Shown piece after piece: positions 9,470 through 19,582 of a DNA stretch of 61,841 bases (the first letter of the stretch is position 1; each line of letters starts with the position of its first letter). The stretch is from Candidatus Woesearchaeota archaeon (GTDB lineage: Archaea > Nanobdellota > Nanobdellia > SCGC-AAA011-G17 > JACPNG01). The translations under genes and the position numbers were made by a program. The stretch lies in the NCBI GenBank assembly GCA_016185605.1, contig JACPNG010000011.1, positions 1 to 61,841 of the forward strand, written 5' to 3'. Under the pieces are notes generated by a model. It was not told where the DNA came from, ran no database searches, and saw nothing but the letters and a program-made list of their open reading frames with translations.

Positions 9470-10747
9470 TTAATCTTTCTTAAGTGGATCTCTAATATAT
9501 AAAATATATTTTCCATTTTCTTTATCTGGAAGATATTTGTTTGCTACTTCCATAACCCTTTCTGGACTAACTTCATCATATCTTTCAATAACTTCCTTAG
9601 GAGTTAATCCCTCATCAAGTTTTAATTCAATGGCAGATACAAGTCCTTCATTAGATTCAAATGCATTTGCAAGATTATATTTTACAGATCTTCTTACTCT
9701 ATCAACATTTTTACTACTGACTTTCTGCGTCTTTATTTCCCCCATCACTTCAAAAAGCGCATCAATAGCTTCATCAATTCTATTTGCAGGAACATGTGAT
9801 TCTATACTTAATTTTCCAGTATTATAACTACTATCAATTGTTACATCTGTGCTATATGCAAGACCCCTTTTTAATCCAAGATTTTGATAAAGAAGAGAGT
9901 CTGTGCCAGAACCAAGAATTTGGCCCATAGTTCTAATAGCATACTCATCTTCATGTCCATCTACTACTCCCATAAATGATAATAAAATTTGTGCAGAACT
10001 CTCATTTGGATTATCAAAATTGAAATTTCCTGGAGCTGGTCTATGCAATACAACTTTATCTGATAATGGCTCTAATCTTGGAAAACTTCTCCTTGTATTC
10101 TCTCCGATTGGTAATGATCCAAAATGTTTATTTATAATCCCTTCAATATCCCCTGGAAGTCCTCCAACAACAATTAAATCTATATTATTTGGATGATAAC
10201 CCTTTCTATGAAATCTTTTAATATCTTCAAGAGTAGCACTCTTTATTACATCTTCTTTTCCCATAGTGGGTTTCCCAAATGGGTGTCTCCTATAAAATAA
10301 ACTGTTAAATTCTATAGTTGCAGGATATTTTGGTGAGGTTTTAATATCTGAAATCTCTCTTAAAACTCTTTCGCGTTCACCATTAACTCTTTCTTCGTTA
10401 AATAAAGGATTAAATAAATGATCTGAATTATAATCTATCCATAGAAATATATCTTCTGATAACATATTTCCTACAAAAAAAGTCCTGCCTATGTTTGTAC
10501 AAGCGTTAAAATATCCAAAAGAACCCCTAATTTTATCAGCTGTTAAAGGATCAAATTTTTCACTTCCCCCTGTGACTAAGCAATGTTCAAGAAAATGAGC
10601 CATTCCCTCTTCACCATCTCTTTCATGTGAAGATCCGTAATTAACCCTTAATTTAGCTGCAACTGTTTGAGTTGGGGTATTTTGTAGAGCTATAACTAGT
10701 CCATTATCGAGTTTATACTCTTTATAATCTCCATTAAATTTTACCAT
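9470..10747 (-). CDS. M16 family zinc peptidase
   Basis: 'GMAHFLEHCLVTG' inverted zinc motif HxxEH; 'GLVIALQNTPTQTVAAKLRVNYGSSHE'. Confidence 0.92.
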   Translation of the reverse strand: MVKFNGDYKEYKLDNGLVIALQNTPTQTVAAKLRVNYGSSHERDGEEGMAHFLEHCLVTGGSEKFDPLTADKIRGSFGYFNACTNIGRTFFVGNMLSEDIFLWIDYNSDHLFNPLFNEERVNGERERVLREISDIKTSPKYPATIEFNSLFYRRHPFGKPTMGKEDVIKSATLEDIKRFHRKGYHPNNIDLIVVGGLPGDIEGIINKHFGSLPIGENTRRSFPRLEPLSDKVVLHRPAPGNFNFDNPNESSAQILLSFMGVVDGHEDEYAIRTMGQILGSGTDSLLYQNLGLKRGLAYSTDVTIDSSYNTGKLSIESHVPANRIDEAIDALFEVMGEIKTQKVSSKNVDRVRRSVKYNLANAFESNEGLVSAIELKLDEGLTPKEVIERYDEVSPERVMEVANKYLPDKENGKYILYIRDPLKKD

Positions 10748-10850
10748 GTTATTTTAACATGTTTTGACCTTTTTAAGGTTTACTATTTGTAATCTCTACA
10801 AAGTAATAACAAATAGTAAGACTTATAAATGGCAAAATCTCACTAATTCT

Positions 10851-11873
10851 ATGGAAAAAAAGGCTTTTTTTAGAGATAGAGAAGCTAGAGAAATAGCTCA
10901 ACTTAGATTAAAAAATGTCTATATACAAAGAGGATTAGTCAAAAGAATCCTAGATTTAGACCCAGAAGAAGAAGCTATAGTATTAAGAACACAAATGACT
11001 CCTGGAAGATTTTTTAGAGGGGTTGAGAATTCTGCAGAAGCTTCTAGAAAATGTTACAAACACGGAGATTTAATTGCATTATCTCAACCATTAACAAGAG
11101 AAGAAGCTTACAGAACTAAAGAGATTCCATTAGCAATAAGGAATAGGGATTTTAATAAACTAAAAGGGATGAAAGAAGAAGATATTAATTTTATTGGTTA
11201 TAGTTTTTATCCTGTTCAAGGAACAGACAGAAGAAAAAGAATAGTTCCTTTTGCTTGGTTGCCTGAAGGAAGAGATATATTTAGTTATGCTGAAAATTTT
11301 GCGAATGGAATTGAGATTAATGACTTTCCAGATGCTAAAAGAGTTTCTAGAGAAGGGGCAGATATAGTTTGCAGGGTTCCTTCAAGAACGGAGAAAAAAC
11401 AGAGATATGAATTAAAATTAAAGCATGTTCCAGTTGATGGAGTAACAGAAAGAAGAGCTATTCCTTGGAGTTTAAGAGCTGATTATAATGGTCCTGGACC
11501 AGAACATAGTTTATTCAATATAAGGTATACATGGGAATTAGAAAGAGAAGGTTCTGATGTTATTACATTTTATCCACACGACATTGCTGCATATATAGCT
11601 GTTGCCGGAGATTATTGGAAAAGACATAATCTAACTCCCATGGAGATGAATCCTTTTGCTTTAATCTCTAAAAAAGAATATGAATTTGATAAAAAATTAA
11701 ATAATAACATATTAGTTTATGATCCTTCATTGAGTTCTAAAACTAAATTAAGGACACTACATCTGGATGAAAAATGTATTTTGATAGGAAGAAGCATTCC
11801 TATTTTAGGAACAGAAGAAACAATGTATTGGGATCCTGGAAGAGATGGTAAATTAAAAGATTATGATTTGTAG
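10851..11873 (+). CDS. hypothetical protein
   Basis: 341 aa from ATG 10851; TATA-like CTTATAAAT ~22-29 nt upstream suggests a leaderless start downstream of the ORF-track start. Confidence 0.6.
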   Translation: MEKKAFFRDREAREIAQLRLKNVYIQRGLVKRILDLDPEEEAIVLRTQMTPGRFFRGVENSAEASRKCYKHGDLIALSQPLTREEAYRTKEIPLAIRNRDFNKLKGMKEEDINFIGYSFYPVQGTDRRKRIVPFAWLPEGRDIFSYAENFANGIEINDFPDAKRVSREGADIVCRVPSRTEKKQRYELKLKHVPVDGVTERRAIPWSLRADYNGPGPEHSLFNIRYTWELEREGSDVITFYPHDIAAYIAVAGDYWKRHNLTPMEMNPFALISKKEYEFDKKLNNNILVYDPSLSSKTKLRTLHLDEKCILIGRSIPILGTEETMYWDPGRDGKLKDYDL

Positions 11874-11881
11874 GATACTAA

Positions 11882-13036
11882 ATGGCTAGATGGAATAAAA
11901 TTAAAGAAGAAGATAAAAGAGCATTAGTTGATCTAGTTAAAGAGGAAATTGAGAAACATAAAAGAGGAAAGATAGAAAGATTATCTACTAATCAAGAATT
12001 AGCTGAAGTTATTGATTTAAAAAGTATAAGTAATGTTTCCTTACTTCTTAGAAGATTAACTAAAGATGAAAGAAAATATAGAATAAATAAAATCATTATG
12101 AGTATGTATGCTAATTCGACGCCAGAACAATTGAGTGAAAGAGGAAAAAAAGGTTATATAAATGGATTAGCTAAACGAACAAAAGAACAAAGAAGAGAAG
12201 ATGCTAGTAAACTAACTAAAGAACAAAGAAGAGAAAATTCTAAAAAAGGTATAGTCAATTCTAAGTTAACTGCAGAGCAAAGAAGTATAAATGGTAAAAA
12301 AGCTTATGAATCTAGTCTTGGAAAACTGAGTCATGAAGAAAAGATAAAACATGGAAAGAAGTATTATGATGTAAGTTTAGGAAGACTTACTGCTGAACAG
12401 CTGAGTAAAAATAGTAAAATGGGAAGAGCAAAACTTACATCAGAAAGAAAAAGAGAGATTGGAATTAATGCCGGGAAAAAATCTATGGAAACTTTAAGAC
12501 ATAAAAGATATAGTTTTGATGGAAATTTCTATGATTCTATGTCAGAAGCAGCTTGTGGAATTTTAATGGAAAGATATATTCCTAATTTTAAAGTAACAGA
12601 ACATGAAACGTTTCAATTAAATAGTAAAATTCCCATAACTATAGATTTCTTAGTTAATGGAAGATTTATAGAATATCATCCGATTTTACCATTTAAAGGA
12701 AGAAATGGATTGGGAGATTTCAAAACTCTAGAAGATTATGTTAAATTTAAAGAAATAAAAGACTCTTTGCCAGAAGAAGAAAGGAGACAATATGCAGAAC
12801 AAATGAGAGAAGAATTAGCACAACAATATTTCTTGACAAGAAGACAAGCAATAGAGCAAAGTCCATATAAGAACTCAGAATTAGTATTAGTACAATCTCC
12901 AGAACAGCTTTATGATTTTGTAATAACAAGATTTGGTCAAAATTATCCTTCAAAAGAAGAATTCTTAAGGGAATTTAAAGAAATAAAAAAACAAGTCAAA
13001 GAAACAAATAAAGCGAAAGAAGTCTTAATTAGTTAA
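11882..13036 (+). CDS. NUMOD3-like repeat protein with possible PD-(D/E)XK-like C-terminal region
   Basis: Tandem 'LTxEQRxxxxKKxxxxS' units; then 'ITIDFLVNGRFIEYHP'. Confidence 0.5.
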   Translation: MARWNKIKEEDKRALVDLVKEEIEKHKRGKIERLSTNQELAEVIDLKSISNVSLLLRRLTKDERKYRINKIIMSMYANSTPEQLSERGKKGYINGLAKRTKEQRREDASKLTKEQRRENSKKGIVNSKLTAEQRSINGKKAYESSLGKLSHEEKIKHGKKYYDVSLGRLTAEQLSKNSKMGRAKLTSERKREIGINAGKKSMETLRHKRYSFDGNFYDSMSEAACGILMERYIPNFKVTEHETFQLNSKIPITIDFLVNGRFIEYHPILPFKGRNGLGDFKTLEDYVKFKEIKDSLPEEERRQYAEQMREELAQQYFLTRRQAIEQSPYKNSELVLVQSPEQLYDFVITRFGQNYPSKEEFLREFKEIKKQVKETNKAKEVLIS

Positions 13037-13131
13037 GTTTTAGAGTAATTAAGGTGCTTTATATTATAAGTCTTTTCTTTTAAGTAGTTACAATCAGTAA
13101 GGCTTATAAATAAATTTTATTAATCTTTCTT

Positions 13132-14358
13132 ATGGAAGTATTAGATCATAGAGAAAAGGAATTCCCAAAAGATTTAGAAGGAAGATTAAATGCAGTACTT
13201 AATGTGGTTAATACAGAATTTAAAACTTTAACTTTATTACATTTAGATGACTATCCAGCTAGTTGTTCTGAGATAAAATCAAGAATTAGAGAAAATGTAG
13301 GTGTACAAATTTATCTACCTCATGAATCTTCTTTTGGAAAATACTGTAATCAATCACTATTTCCAATAGGAACAGTGGCTGAAGAAGATATTGTCTATGA
13401 AGATAAGAGAATAATCACGAGTTATAAATTAACTGAAGCTGGTAAAAAATATGGAAGACCAATAGCTGCTTTTACCTTAGATTATGGATTCAAAAATGAT
13501 CTAAGTATGTTAAGTATACTAGGAGTTACACACTCAAATAGGGAAAAAAGATCGCCCTCTAGCAGGATTAAGATATTAGAAAAACTAAGAGAAGGCGATT
13601 TAAGAGTAACGGATTTAATGATGGCATTAAATTTAGAAGATAGTACTATATCATTAGCTCTAAATACTTTTAATAAAATTGGTTTTGTCAATTTTGATTC
13701 TTTTGGTGAAACATTTGGGAAAGGTAGATTCAAGTATATATGGATTGAAGATAAAGATTATAATAAATTAGTACCATTATATAGGTATTCAAAACTAACT
13801 TATAAAATAGCTGAAAAATTAAAAGAATTGGGAAAATCTGATTGTCATGAATTATCAATTAGTCTGGGAAATATACATATAAATATGATATCAAGTATTT
13901 TGTCACATCTAGAAAAACATGGGTTTACTAGAAGAGAAGATATTAGGTGGAAAGCGGGTAAAGTATTATCAAAAATTGCTTTGTTAGACAAAGGAAAAAA
14001 ATTCTTAGACAATTATATATATTTGATAAAAGATGTATTAAATGATGGAATCAGATTGAAAGAAATGAACTCTTTGCATGAAAAGTTAGTTTTAGATGTA
14101 GATAGATTGAGGAAATATTCCATAAAAGCTGTTAATAATTATAAGCGAATATCACCACATGTTAATCAGAAACCAGTTGAAGAGACACAAGAAAAAATTA
14201 TTAAATATTTAAAAATAAATCCAGGAAAAAGAGCATGCGAAATAAAGAAGGATATATCTTTAAAGAACCTACATAGTTATTTAACTCCTTTATTTAATTT
14301 AGGCAAAGTAACTAAGACAAGAGATGGAAAGGTAGTAAGATATTATGTAAATGAATAA
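13132..14358 (+). CDS. multi-winged-helix DNA-binding protein
   Basis: Repeated wHTH-like segments ('KILEKLREGDLRVTDLMMALNLEDSTISLALNTF', 'IIKYLKINPGKRACEIKKDISLKNLHSYLTPLFNLGKV'); TATA-like CTTATAAATA upstream. Confidence 0.6.
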   Translation: MEVLDHREKEFPKDLEGRLNAVLNVVNTEFKTLTLLHLDDYPASCSEIKSRIRENVGVQIYLPHESSFGKYCNQSLFPIGTVAEEDIVYEDKRIITSYKLTEAGKKYGRPIAAFTLDYGFKNDLSMLSILGVTHSNREKRSPSSRIKILEKLREGDLRVTDLMMALNLEDSTISLALNTFNKIGFVNFDSFGETFGKGRFKYIWIEDKDYNKLVPLYRYSKLTYKIAEKLKELGKSDCHELSISLGNIHINMISSILSHLEKHGFTRREDIRWKAGKVLSKIALLDKGKKFLDNYIYLIKDVLNDGIRLKEMNSLHEKLVLDVDRLRKYSIKAVNNYKRISPHVNQKPVEETQEKIIKYLKINPGKRACEIKKDISLKNLHSYLTPLFNLGKVTKTRDGKVVRYYVNE

Positions 14359-14409
14359 ATAGATTACATAGTTAAGTTTTTAAATAATTTAAGAAGCTAA
14401 TTCTATTAA

Positions 14410-14481
14410 GGGCTCGTAGCTCAGCGGTAGAGCACCTCCCTTGCAAGGAGGGGGTCTCGGGTTCAAATCCCGACGAGTCCA
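14410..14481 (+). tRNA. tRNA-Ala (anticodon TGC)
   Basis: GGGCTCGTAGCTCAGCGGTAGAGCACCTCCCTTGCAAGGAGGGGGTCTCGGGTTCAAATCCCGACGAGTCCA; cloverleaf with G3.U70. Confidence 0.96.
14471..14481 (+). repeat. att site copy (tRNA side)
   Basis: CGACGAGTCCA. Confidence 0.8.
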
Positions 14482-14546
14482 AGCCTATTATTTGTTCTAT
14501 GCTCACACCACTTAAAACATATAAACCGAATAGGAGTGTGAATAAT

Positions 14547-15884
14547 ATGGCAGAAGATGATATATATGGCAACAAATCCACATATGAGAAATCAAAGAAT
14601 AATATCAAAGACTTTCTCAATAAACCAAAAGAATCAGAGAATAGAGTAGGAAGATTAAGGAAGTATTATTGTAAGAATCCAGATAATATAAAACACTTTG
14701 AGAAGCTGTTTAATAGATTGGAAGCAAAGGACAATAGCTATATACACAGGAATAGAATGATCAGCATATTAAAATTAATATGTCATGCAACAGATAAGGA
14801 ATTATCAAAAATACAAGATAGAGAAGATATAGACAAGATTGTTGCTTTTGCTCACACCACACAAAAGACTATAGACTCAAAAAGGGATTTTATAAAGCAC
14901 ATAAAGTTAATCTGGAAGATATTATTTCCAGAGAAAGATGAGAAAGGAAGAATAGATGAAGCAATAACTCCTTATGTCATAAGGCATTTGACTACAAAAT
15001 TTGACAAGAGCAAAGAGAAGAGAAAAAAAGATATCCTAGAGCCAGAGGAAGTAGAGCAGATAATTGGTTATTTCTCCAAAGACCCTAGAATACAGGCATG
15101 GTTATCTTTGATTTATTTCAGCTATGCAAGACCGCAGGAATTAGCTTATATTAAGATAAGGGATTGTGAAATTTATGACAACTATGCAAAGATATGGATA
15201 AGTGAGCATGGAAAAGAAGGGGTTGGATTTTTAGAGGTAATAGACAACTTTTATTATATCTCAAAATGGTTTAATATACACCAATATAAGAAAGATAAGA
15301 ATAGCTTTTTATTCTATTCTAATGGAGACAAAAAAAGACCATTAACACCTTTTAATGTTAATAAAAAACTAAGGGAGGCAGTTAAGAGATTAGGCATTAA
15401 TAAGAGGATTACAAATTATAGCTTTAAGAGAAGCGGAATAACAACAGACGCAATAAGGGGAAATTCTCCAACAGAGATAATGCACAGGGCTAGATGGTCT
15501 TCTGTAGATCAATTAAGGACTTATGATTATTCGGCTCATGAGGATACATTCAAGCGTCAGTTAGCCATTAAGGGAAAAATAACAGACGGGAAATATAAAG
15601 ACTTAATGCCAAAGACAAAGAAATGTAGTTTTTGTGATTTTGAGAATGGAATAGCTGAAGAGATATGCAATAATAAATCATGCGGTAGACCACTAAATAG
15701 AGAGAAAATAAAACAGCAAATTATCAATTTAGAAAGAATAGAACGAGCTAGTAAAATCTTAGATAGGACTATAGAAAAAGTTAAAGATAAATCACCAGAT
15801 TATGTTGTAGATAAGGAGAAGGAGCAAATAAGAGAAACAATAAGAGAAATGCTAGAATCAGGAGAATTAAAGAATTTAGAATGA
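14547..15884 (+). CDS. tyrosine recombinase / integrase
   Basis: 'YFSYARPQELAYIKIRD', 'NYSFKRSGITTDAIRGNSPTEIMHRARWSSVDQLRTYDY', C-terminal CxxC...CxxxxC zinc motif. Start set at ATG 14547 from a TATA-like CATATAAA upstream. Confidence 0.9.
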   Translation: MAEDDIYGNKSTYEKSKNNIKDFLNKPKESENRVGRLRKYYCKNPDNIKHFEKLFNRLEAKDNSYIHRNRMISILKLICHATDKELSKIQDREDIDKIVAFAHTTQKTIDSKRDFIKHIKLIWKILFPEKDEKGRIDEAITPYVIRHLTTKFDKSKEKRKKDILEPEEVEQIIGYFSKDPRIQAWLSLIYFSYARPQELAYIKIRDCEIYDNYAKIWISEHGKEGVGFLEVIDNFYYISKWFNIHQYKKDKNSFLFYSNGDKKRPLTPFNVNKKLREAVKRLGINKRITNYSFKRSGITTDAIRGNSPTEIMHRARWSSVDQLRTYDYSAHEDTFKRQLAIKGKITDGKYKDLMPKTKKCSFCDFENGIAEEICNNKSCGRPLNREKIKQQIINLERIERASKILDRTIEKVKDKSPDYVVDKEKEQIRETIREMLESGELKNLE

Positions 15885-15969
15885 TTATAATTTCATTAGA
15901 AAACATCATAACGCAACAATGTATTCTCAGCAGTAAATTTATTAAACACTAATTATTTCTTTTATTGAT

Positions 15970-18222
15970 ATGGGACACGAAAATATTCCTATTGGAAGGT
16001 TTATAGATGATATTAAAAGAGGAGAATATGTTATACCTCATTTCCAAAGGGATTTTGATTGGCACCCAAATATGGTTGCGGATTTATTCGAATCAATTAT
16101 TTATAATAGGTATGCTGGAACTATTTTATTATGGAATTTAGAAAATATTGAAAGAGAATTAAAAATGTGGGATCCTTTGTGGGGTGCTGAAAAAGGAGAA
16201 AAGCCGACTAAAGCTATATTGGATGGACAACAGAGATTATCTTCAATTTATTATGCTCTATGTTCACCTAAAAAACCGTTTCCTAATAAAACAGTGTTTT
16301 ATTACTTTTATATAGACTTGGATCAACTTTTTTCTGGAAATGAAGATGAATCTATAGTATATGATTACTCTAAATCACCACGAAAATTAGAATATTTTAA
16401 AAGAGAGAAGGAATGGTTTATAAAAAATGGTAAATTCCCTATTTGTTTGTTATCTGATAAAGAATTTTTAGATAGTGAAGAGTACCAAGGTTGGCTAAAT
16501 AAATATATTGATTCTCGAGAAGAATTATGTTTGACTGCTTTATCTGTTGCTAAAAAAATAGAAAGTATTTTGAGTTATAATTTTTTAACAGAAACCTTGG
16601 AAAAGAAAGAAGTGAAAGAAATTTGTACTATATTTGCAAATATAAATAGCAAAGGATTAAAATTAGATATTTTTGATTTAATGAATGCTTTTTTGTATCC
16701 AAAAGGGATAAAATTAAGAAAAGATTGGGATGAATTAGAAAATGATGAATTAAAAAATATAGACCAACAAATGAAAGTCTATGTATTAAAATTAATTTCT
16801 TTATATAAGCAAAGATATTGTTCTTCTAAATTTTTGTATAATCTTATACCTGGTTCTACAATAACAGATAAAAAAGGAAATAAAACCATTTTAGTTAAAG
16901 ATGATATTGAATTTGAAAACTTATGGAATAATAGTATAAAATATTCAGAGAAAGCTAGAATTAGGATTATGAGTAGTGGAATTAATGATCTTGGAGCTAT
17001 TAAAAATACATTTATCCCAAATACCACAATCATACCTGTTTTAGGGGCTTTGCTTCTAAACTATAAAATTTCAGATTTAAAAAACAAAATTTCTGAAAAT
17101 GAATTTTGGGGTAAAATAAATAAATGGTATTGGTGTGCAGTATTATCTGGGGATTATAGTGGTTCTTCAGATTCTATAATGTCTAAAGATTATAGAGATA
17201 TTATAGAATGGCTCAAAGATGATTCAAAAATTCCAGAACGTATCTCAAAAATTAATAGTATTTTTATAGAAGAGTCACTGAATCTTAGAAAAGTTAAAAA
17301 TACAGGCAGTGCTCAATATTGTGCTATATTAAGTTTGTTAGCAATTAAATCAGCAAGAGATTTATTTACTGGAAGGATTTTAGGAAACTATCCCATAAAT
17401 GAAATCAATGATCACCATATATTTCCTACAAAATGTGGATTAAAAATACCTTCAGATGAAATAGATTGTATATTAAATAGAACATTATTATGGCAAGAAA
17501 CCAATAATAAAATAAAAAATAAAAAACCTAGCGAGTATTATAAAGAAATACTTAAAGAAATTAAAAGTGAAAAAGAAGTTGAAAGCTTAATGAATACTCA
17601 TCTTATTTCCCAATCTGCATTGAGATATTTAATTAATAATGATTTCAATGGATTTGTTGAAGAAAGAAATAAAACTATAAAAGAAGAAATTAAAAAAACT
17701 ATAGGGATTAAAAAAAATGAATTAGACTATTCTTTAATATCTCCAGATAAAGAATATGACAACGAAATAAATTATGTTAGTTATATAGAAAATTGCGAGG
17801 ATTATATTTTTATTATAGACCCCTATATTAAAGAAAATTCTTTCAGATTAATAAGAAAAGGTCTTGTTAATAATAAAAGTATTAAAAAAATTAAGATTAT
17901 AACTAAAGCTGATGCTTTAGAAGAAGATTTCAAAGATTCCTTTAAAAAATTTTCTAAACAGATGAATAAAGAAGGAATAAATATAGAAATTAGAGTTTTG
18001 GTTGATCCAAAAATAAAAAATAAAATACATGATAGATACCTTATAACAAAGAATAAGACATATAATTTTGTAAGTGCTGATACTGTAAGCAGGGGGCAAT
18101 TAAGCCATATAAAGGAAGTTGGCGATATTACCCCTAAATTTAATGAATTTTGGGAAAGTGGATTAGAATTATTAAGTAATTGGAGTATAATAAAAAGTAA
18201 AAATATTAGGAGAGAAAAATGA
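15970..18222 (+). CDS. DUF262/DUF1524 (GmrSD-like) protein with C-terminal PLD-like domain
   Basis: 'IPHFQRDFDW', 'ILDGQQRLSSIYYAL', 'NDHHIFPTKC', and C-terminal 'YIFIIDPYIKENSF...KIHDRYLITKNKTYN'. Confidence 0.75.
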   Translation: MGHENIPIGRFIDDIKRGEYVIPHFQRDFDWHPNMVADLFESIIYNRYAGTILLWNLENIERELKMWDPLWGAEKGEKPTKAILDGQQRLSSIYYALCSPKKPFPNKTVFYYFYIDLDQLFSGNEDESIVYDYSKSPRKLEYFKREKEWFIKNGKFPICLLSDKEFLDSEEYQGWLNKYIDSREELCLTALSVAKKIESILSYNFLTETLEKKEVKEICTIFANINSKGLKLDIFDLMNAFLYPKGIKLRKDWDELENDELKNIDQQMKVYVLKLISLYKQRYCSSKFLYNLIPGSTITDKKGNKTILVKDDIEFENLWNNSIKYSEKARIRIMSSGINDLGAIKNTFIPNTTIIPVLGALLLNYKISDLKNKISENEFWGKINKWYWCAVLSGDYSGSSDSIMSKDYRDIIEWLKDDSKIPERISKINSIFIEESLNLRKVKNTGSAQYCAILSLLAIKSARDLFTGRILGNYPINEINDHHIFPTKCGLKIPSDEIDCILNRTLLWQETNNKIKNKKPSEYYKEILKEIKSEKEVESLMNTHLISQSALRYLINNDFNGFVEERNKTIKEEIKKTIGIKKNELDYSLISPDKEYDNEINYVSYIENCEDYIFIIDPYIKENSFRLIRKGLVNNKSIKKIKIITKADALEEDFKDSFKKFSKQMNKEGINIEIRVLVDPKIKNKIHDRYLITKNKTYNFVSADTVSRGQLSHIKEVGDITPKFNEFWESGLELLSNWSIIKSKNIRREK

Positions 18223-18283
18223 TAAATTTAATAAAGGCTGTTAATTCTTTTATATAATCATTTGGTAAGAAGATATTAAGAAG

Positions 18284-18874
18284 ATGAAATGTAAAAAATG
18301 TGGCAATGAACTAACAAAAGATGATTTATATTGTTCTGAGTGTGGTCATAAAGTAGACCATGATGAAAAACATAAAGAAAAGATTTCTTTCATTTCTCTT
18401 TTTACATATAAAAGAACGGCAGTCATAATTAGTATACTTTTTATAGTGGCATTCCTATATTTTATTTATCCAACACTTAAAACAAATGAAACAATCCCCC
18501 CAACAACCTCTGATAATTTAAAAAAAGAAGATGTAAAAGTAGAAAATGAGGTTAATGAACTTAATGATGAAAAAAATTATCTTAAAGATAAGATAAATGT
18601 CCGTGAAAATAGTATATTTAATAAAAATTGTGAGAATGGAGTTTGTGAGAATGAATGTTCGGCAGTAGTATCAAATGATGGAGATAATAAAGTAAGACTT
18701 TCTATGGAGATATCTTTTAGAAGTGATGATAAATTACGTTTTGGTGGAATTGAAGATGTAGCAGTTTTAGAACCATATGATCTTAAAAAAGTTTCATTTA
18801 GCTATAAACAAGATGAGCTTTTGAATATAGATAATTGTGAAATGAAAAAGAGTTTTGTTAAATTTACGAAATGA
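18284..18874 (+). CDS. zinc-ribbon membrane protein with extracytoplasmic domain
   Basis: 'MKCKKCGNELTKDDLYCSECGHKV' then one TM segment. Confidence 0.7.
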   Translation: MKCKKCGNELTKDDLYCSECGHKVDHDEKHKEKISFISLFTYKRTAVIISILFIVAFLYFIYPTLKTNETIPPTTSDNLKKEDVKVENEVNELNDEKNYLKDKINVRENSIFNKNCENGVCENECSAVVSNDGDNKVRLSMEISFRSDDKLRFGGIEDVAVLEPYDLKKVSFSYKQDELLNIDNCEMKKSFVKFTK

Positions 18875-19581
18875 AATACTGTAATAAATGTGGAACAAAA
18901 GTAAAGAAAGATGAGAAATTCTGTCATAAGTGTGGTAATAAGATTTCTAAAGAAATTAAACATGAAGAACATAAAAAAGAAGATGAATGTCTAAAATGTC
19001 ATTCAGAAATACAAAAACATGCCACTTTCTGTGGAGAATGTGGGCATAAACTTTCAGAATCAAAGACTAAAAAGAAGCTTTCTGAGAAAGTAGAACCTTG
19101 GCATGTTCCATGGATAATTATTGGAGCATTGATAATAATAGCTGGTATTATTTTATTACCTACAAAAGTAGTTACTTATCAAGTAGATGTAGATTATATA
19201 GATACTGAAACATATACAGAACAAGTACCTTATCAAGATGTTGAAGAGTATATTGAAAGAGTTCCTTATGAGACTACAGAAACATATGTAGAAAGCATTC
19301 CTTATGAAGAACAAGAACCTTATACAACTATTGAATGTGCATTTGCAGGATTATTTTGCAAAGAAGTTACTAAATACAGAACTGTAACTAAATATAGAGA
19401 TACAACTAAAACAAAACCAGTTACAAAATATAGGGATGAGACTAAATATAAGACTGTAACTAAGTATAGGACTGAAGAAAGGGAAAGAGATGTAAAGAAA
19501 ACAAGAACAGAAACAAGAAGAAAAGAAGTAAATTGGGTTTTTGGTTTTGATGCTATTATAAAATTTAGAAAATTAAATTAA
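18871..19581 (+). CDS. double zinc-ribbon membrane protein with charged Tyr-rich repeat tail
   Basis: 'YCNKCGTKVKKDEKFCHKCG', second CxxC pair, TM segment, then acidic V-P-Y repeats followed by basic TKYR repeats; ATGA overlap with preceding ORF. Confidence 0.7.
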   Translation: MKYCNKCGTKVKKDEKFCHKCGNKISKEIKHEEHKKEDECLKCHSEIQKHATFCGECGHKLSESKTKKKLSEKVEPWHVPWIIIGALIIIAGIILLPTKVVTYQVDVDYIDTETYTEQVPYQDVEEYIERVPYETTETYVESIPYEEQEPYTTIECAFAGLFCKEVTKYRTVTKYRDTTKTKPVTKYRDETKYKTVTKYRTEERERDVKKTRTETRRKEVNWVFGFDAIIKFRKLN

Positions 19582-19582
19582 A

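Noticed and set aside
14372-14620. ORF 14372-14620 on the minus strand
   Set aside because: Antisense to tRNA-Ala and the integrase start.
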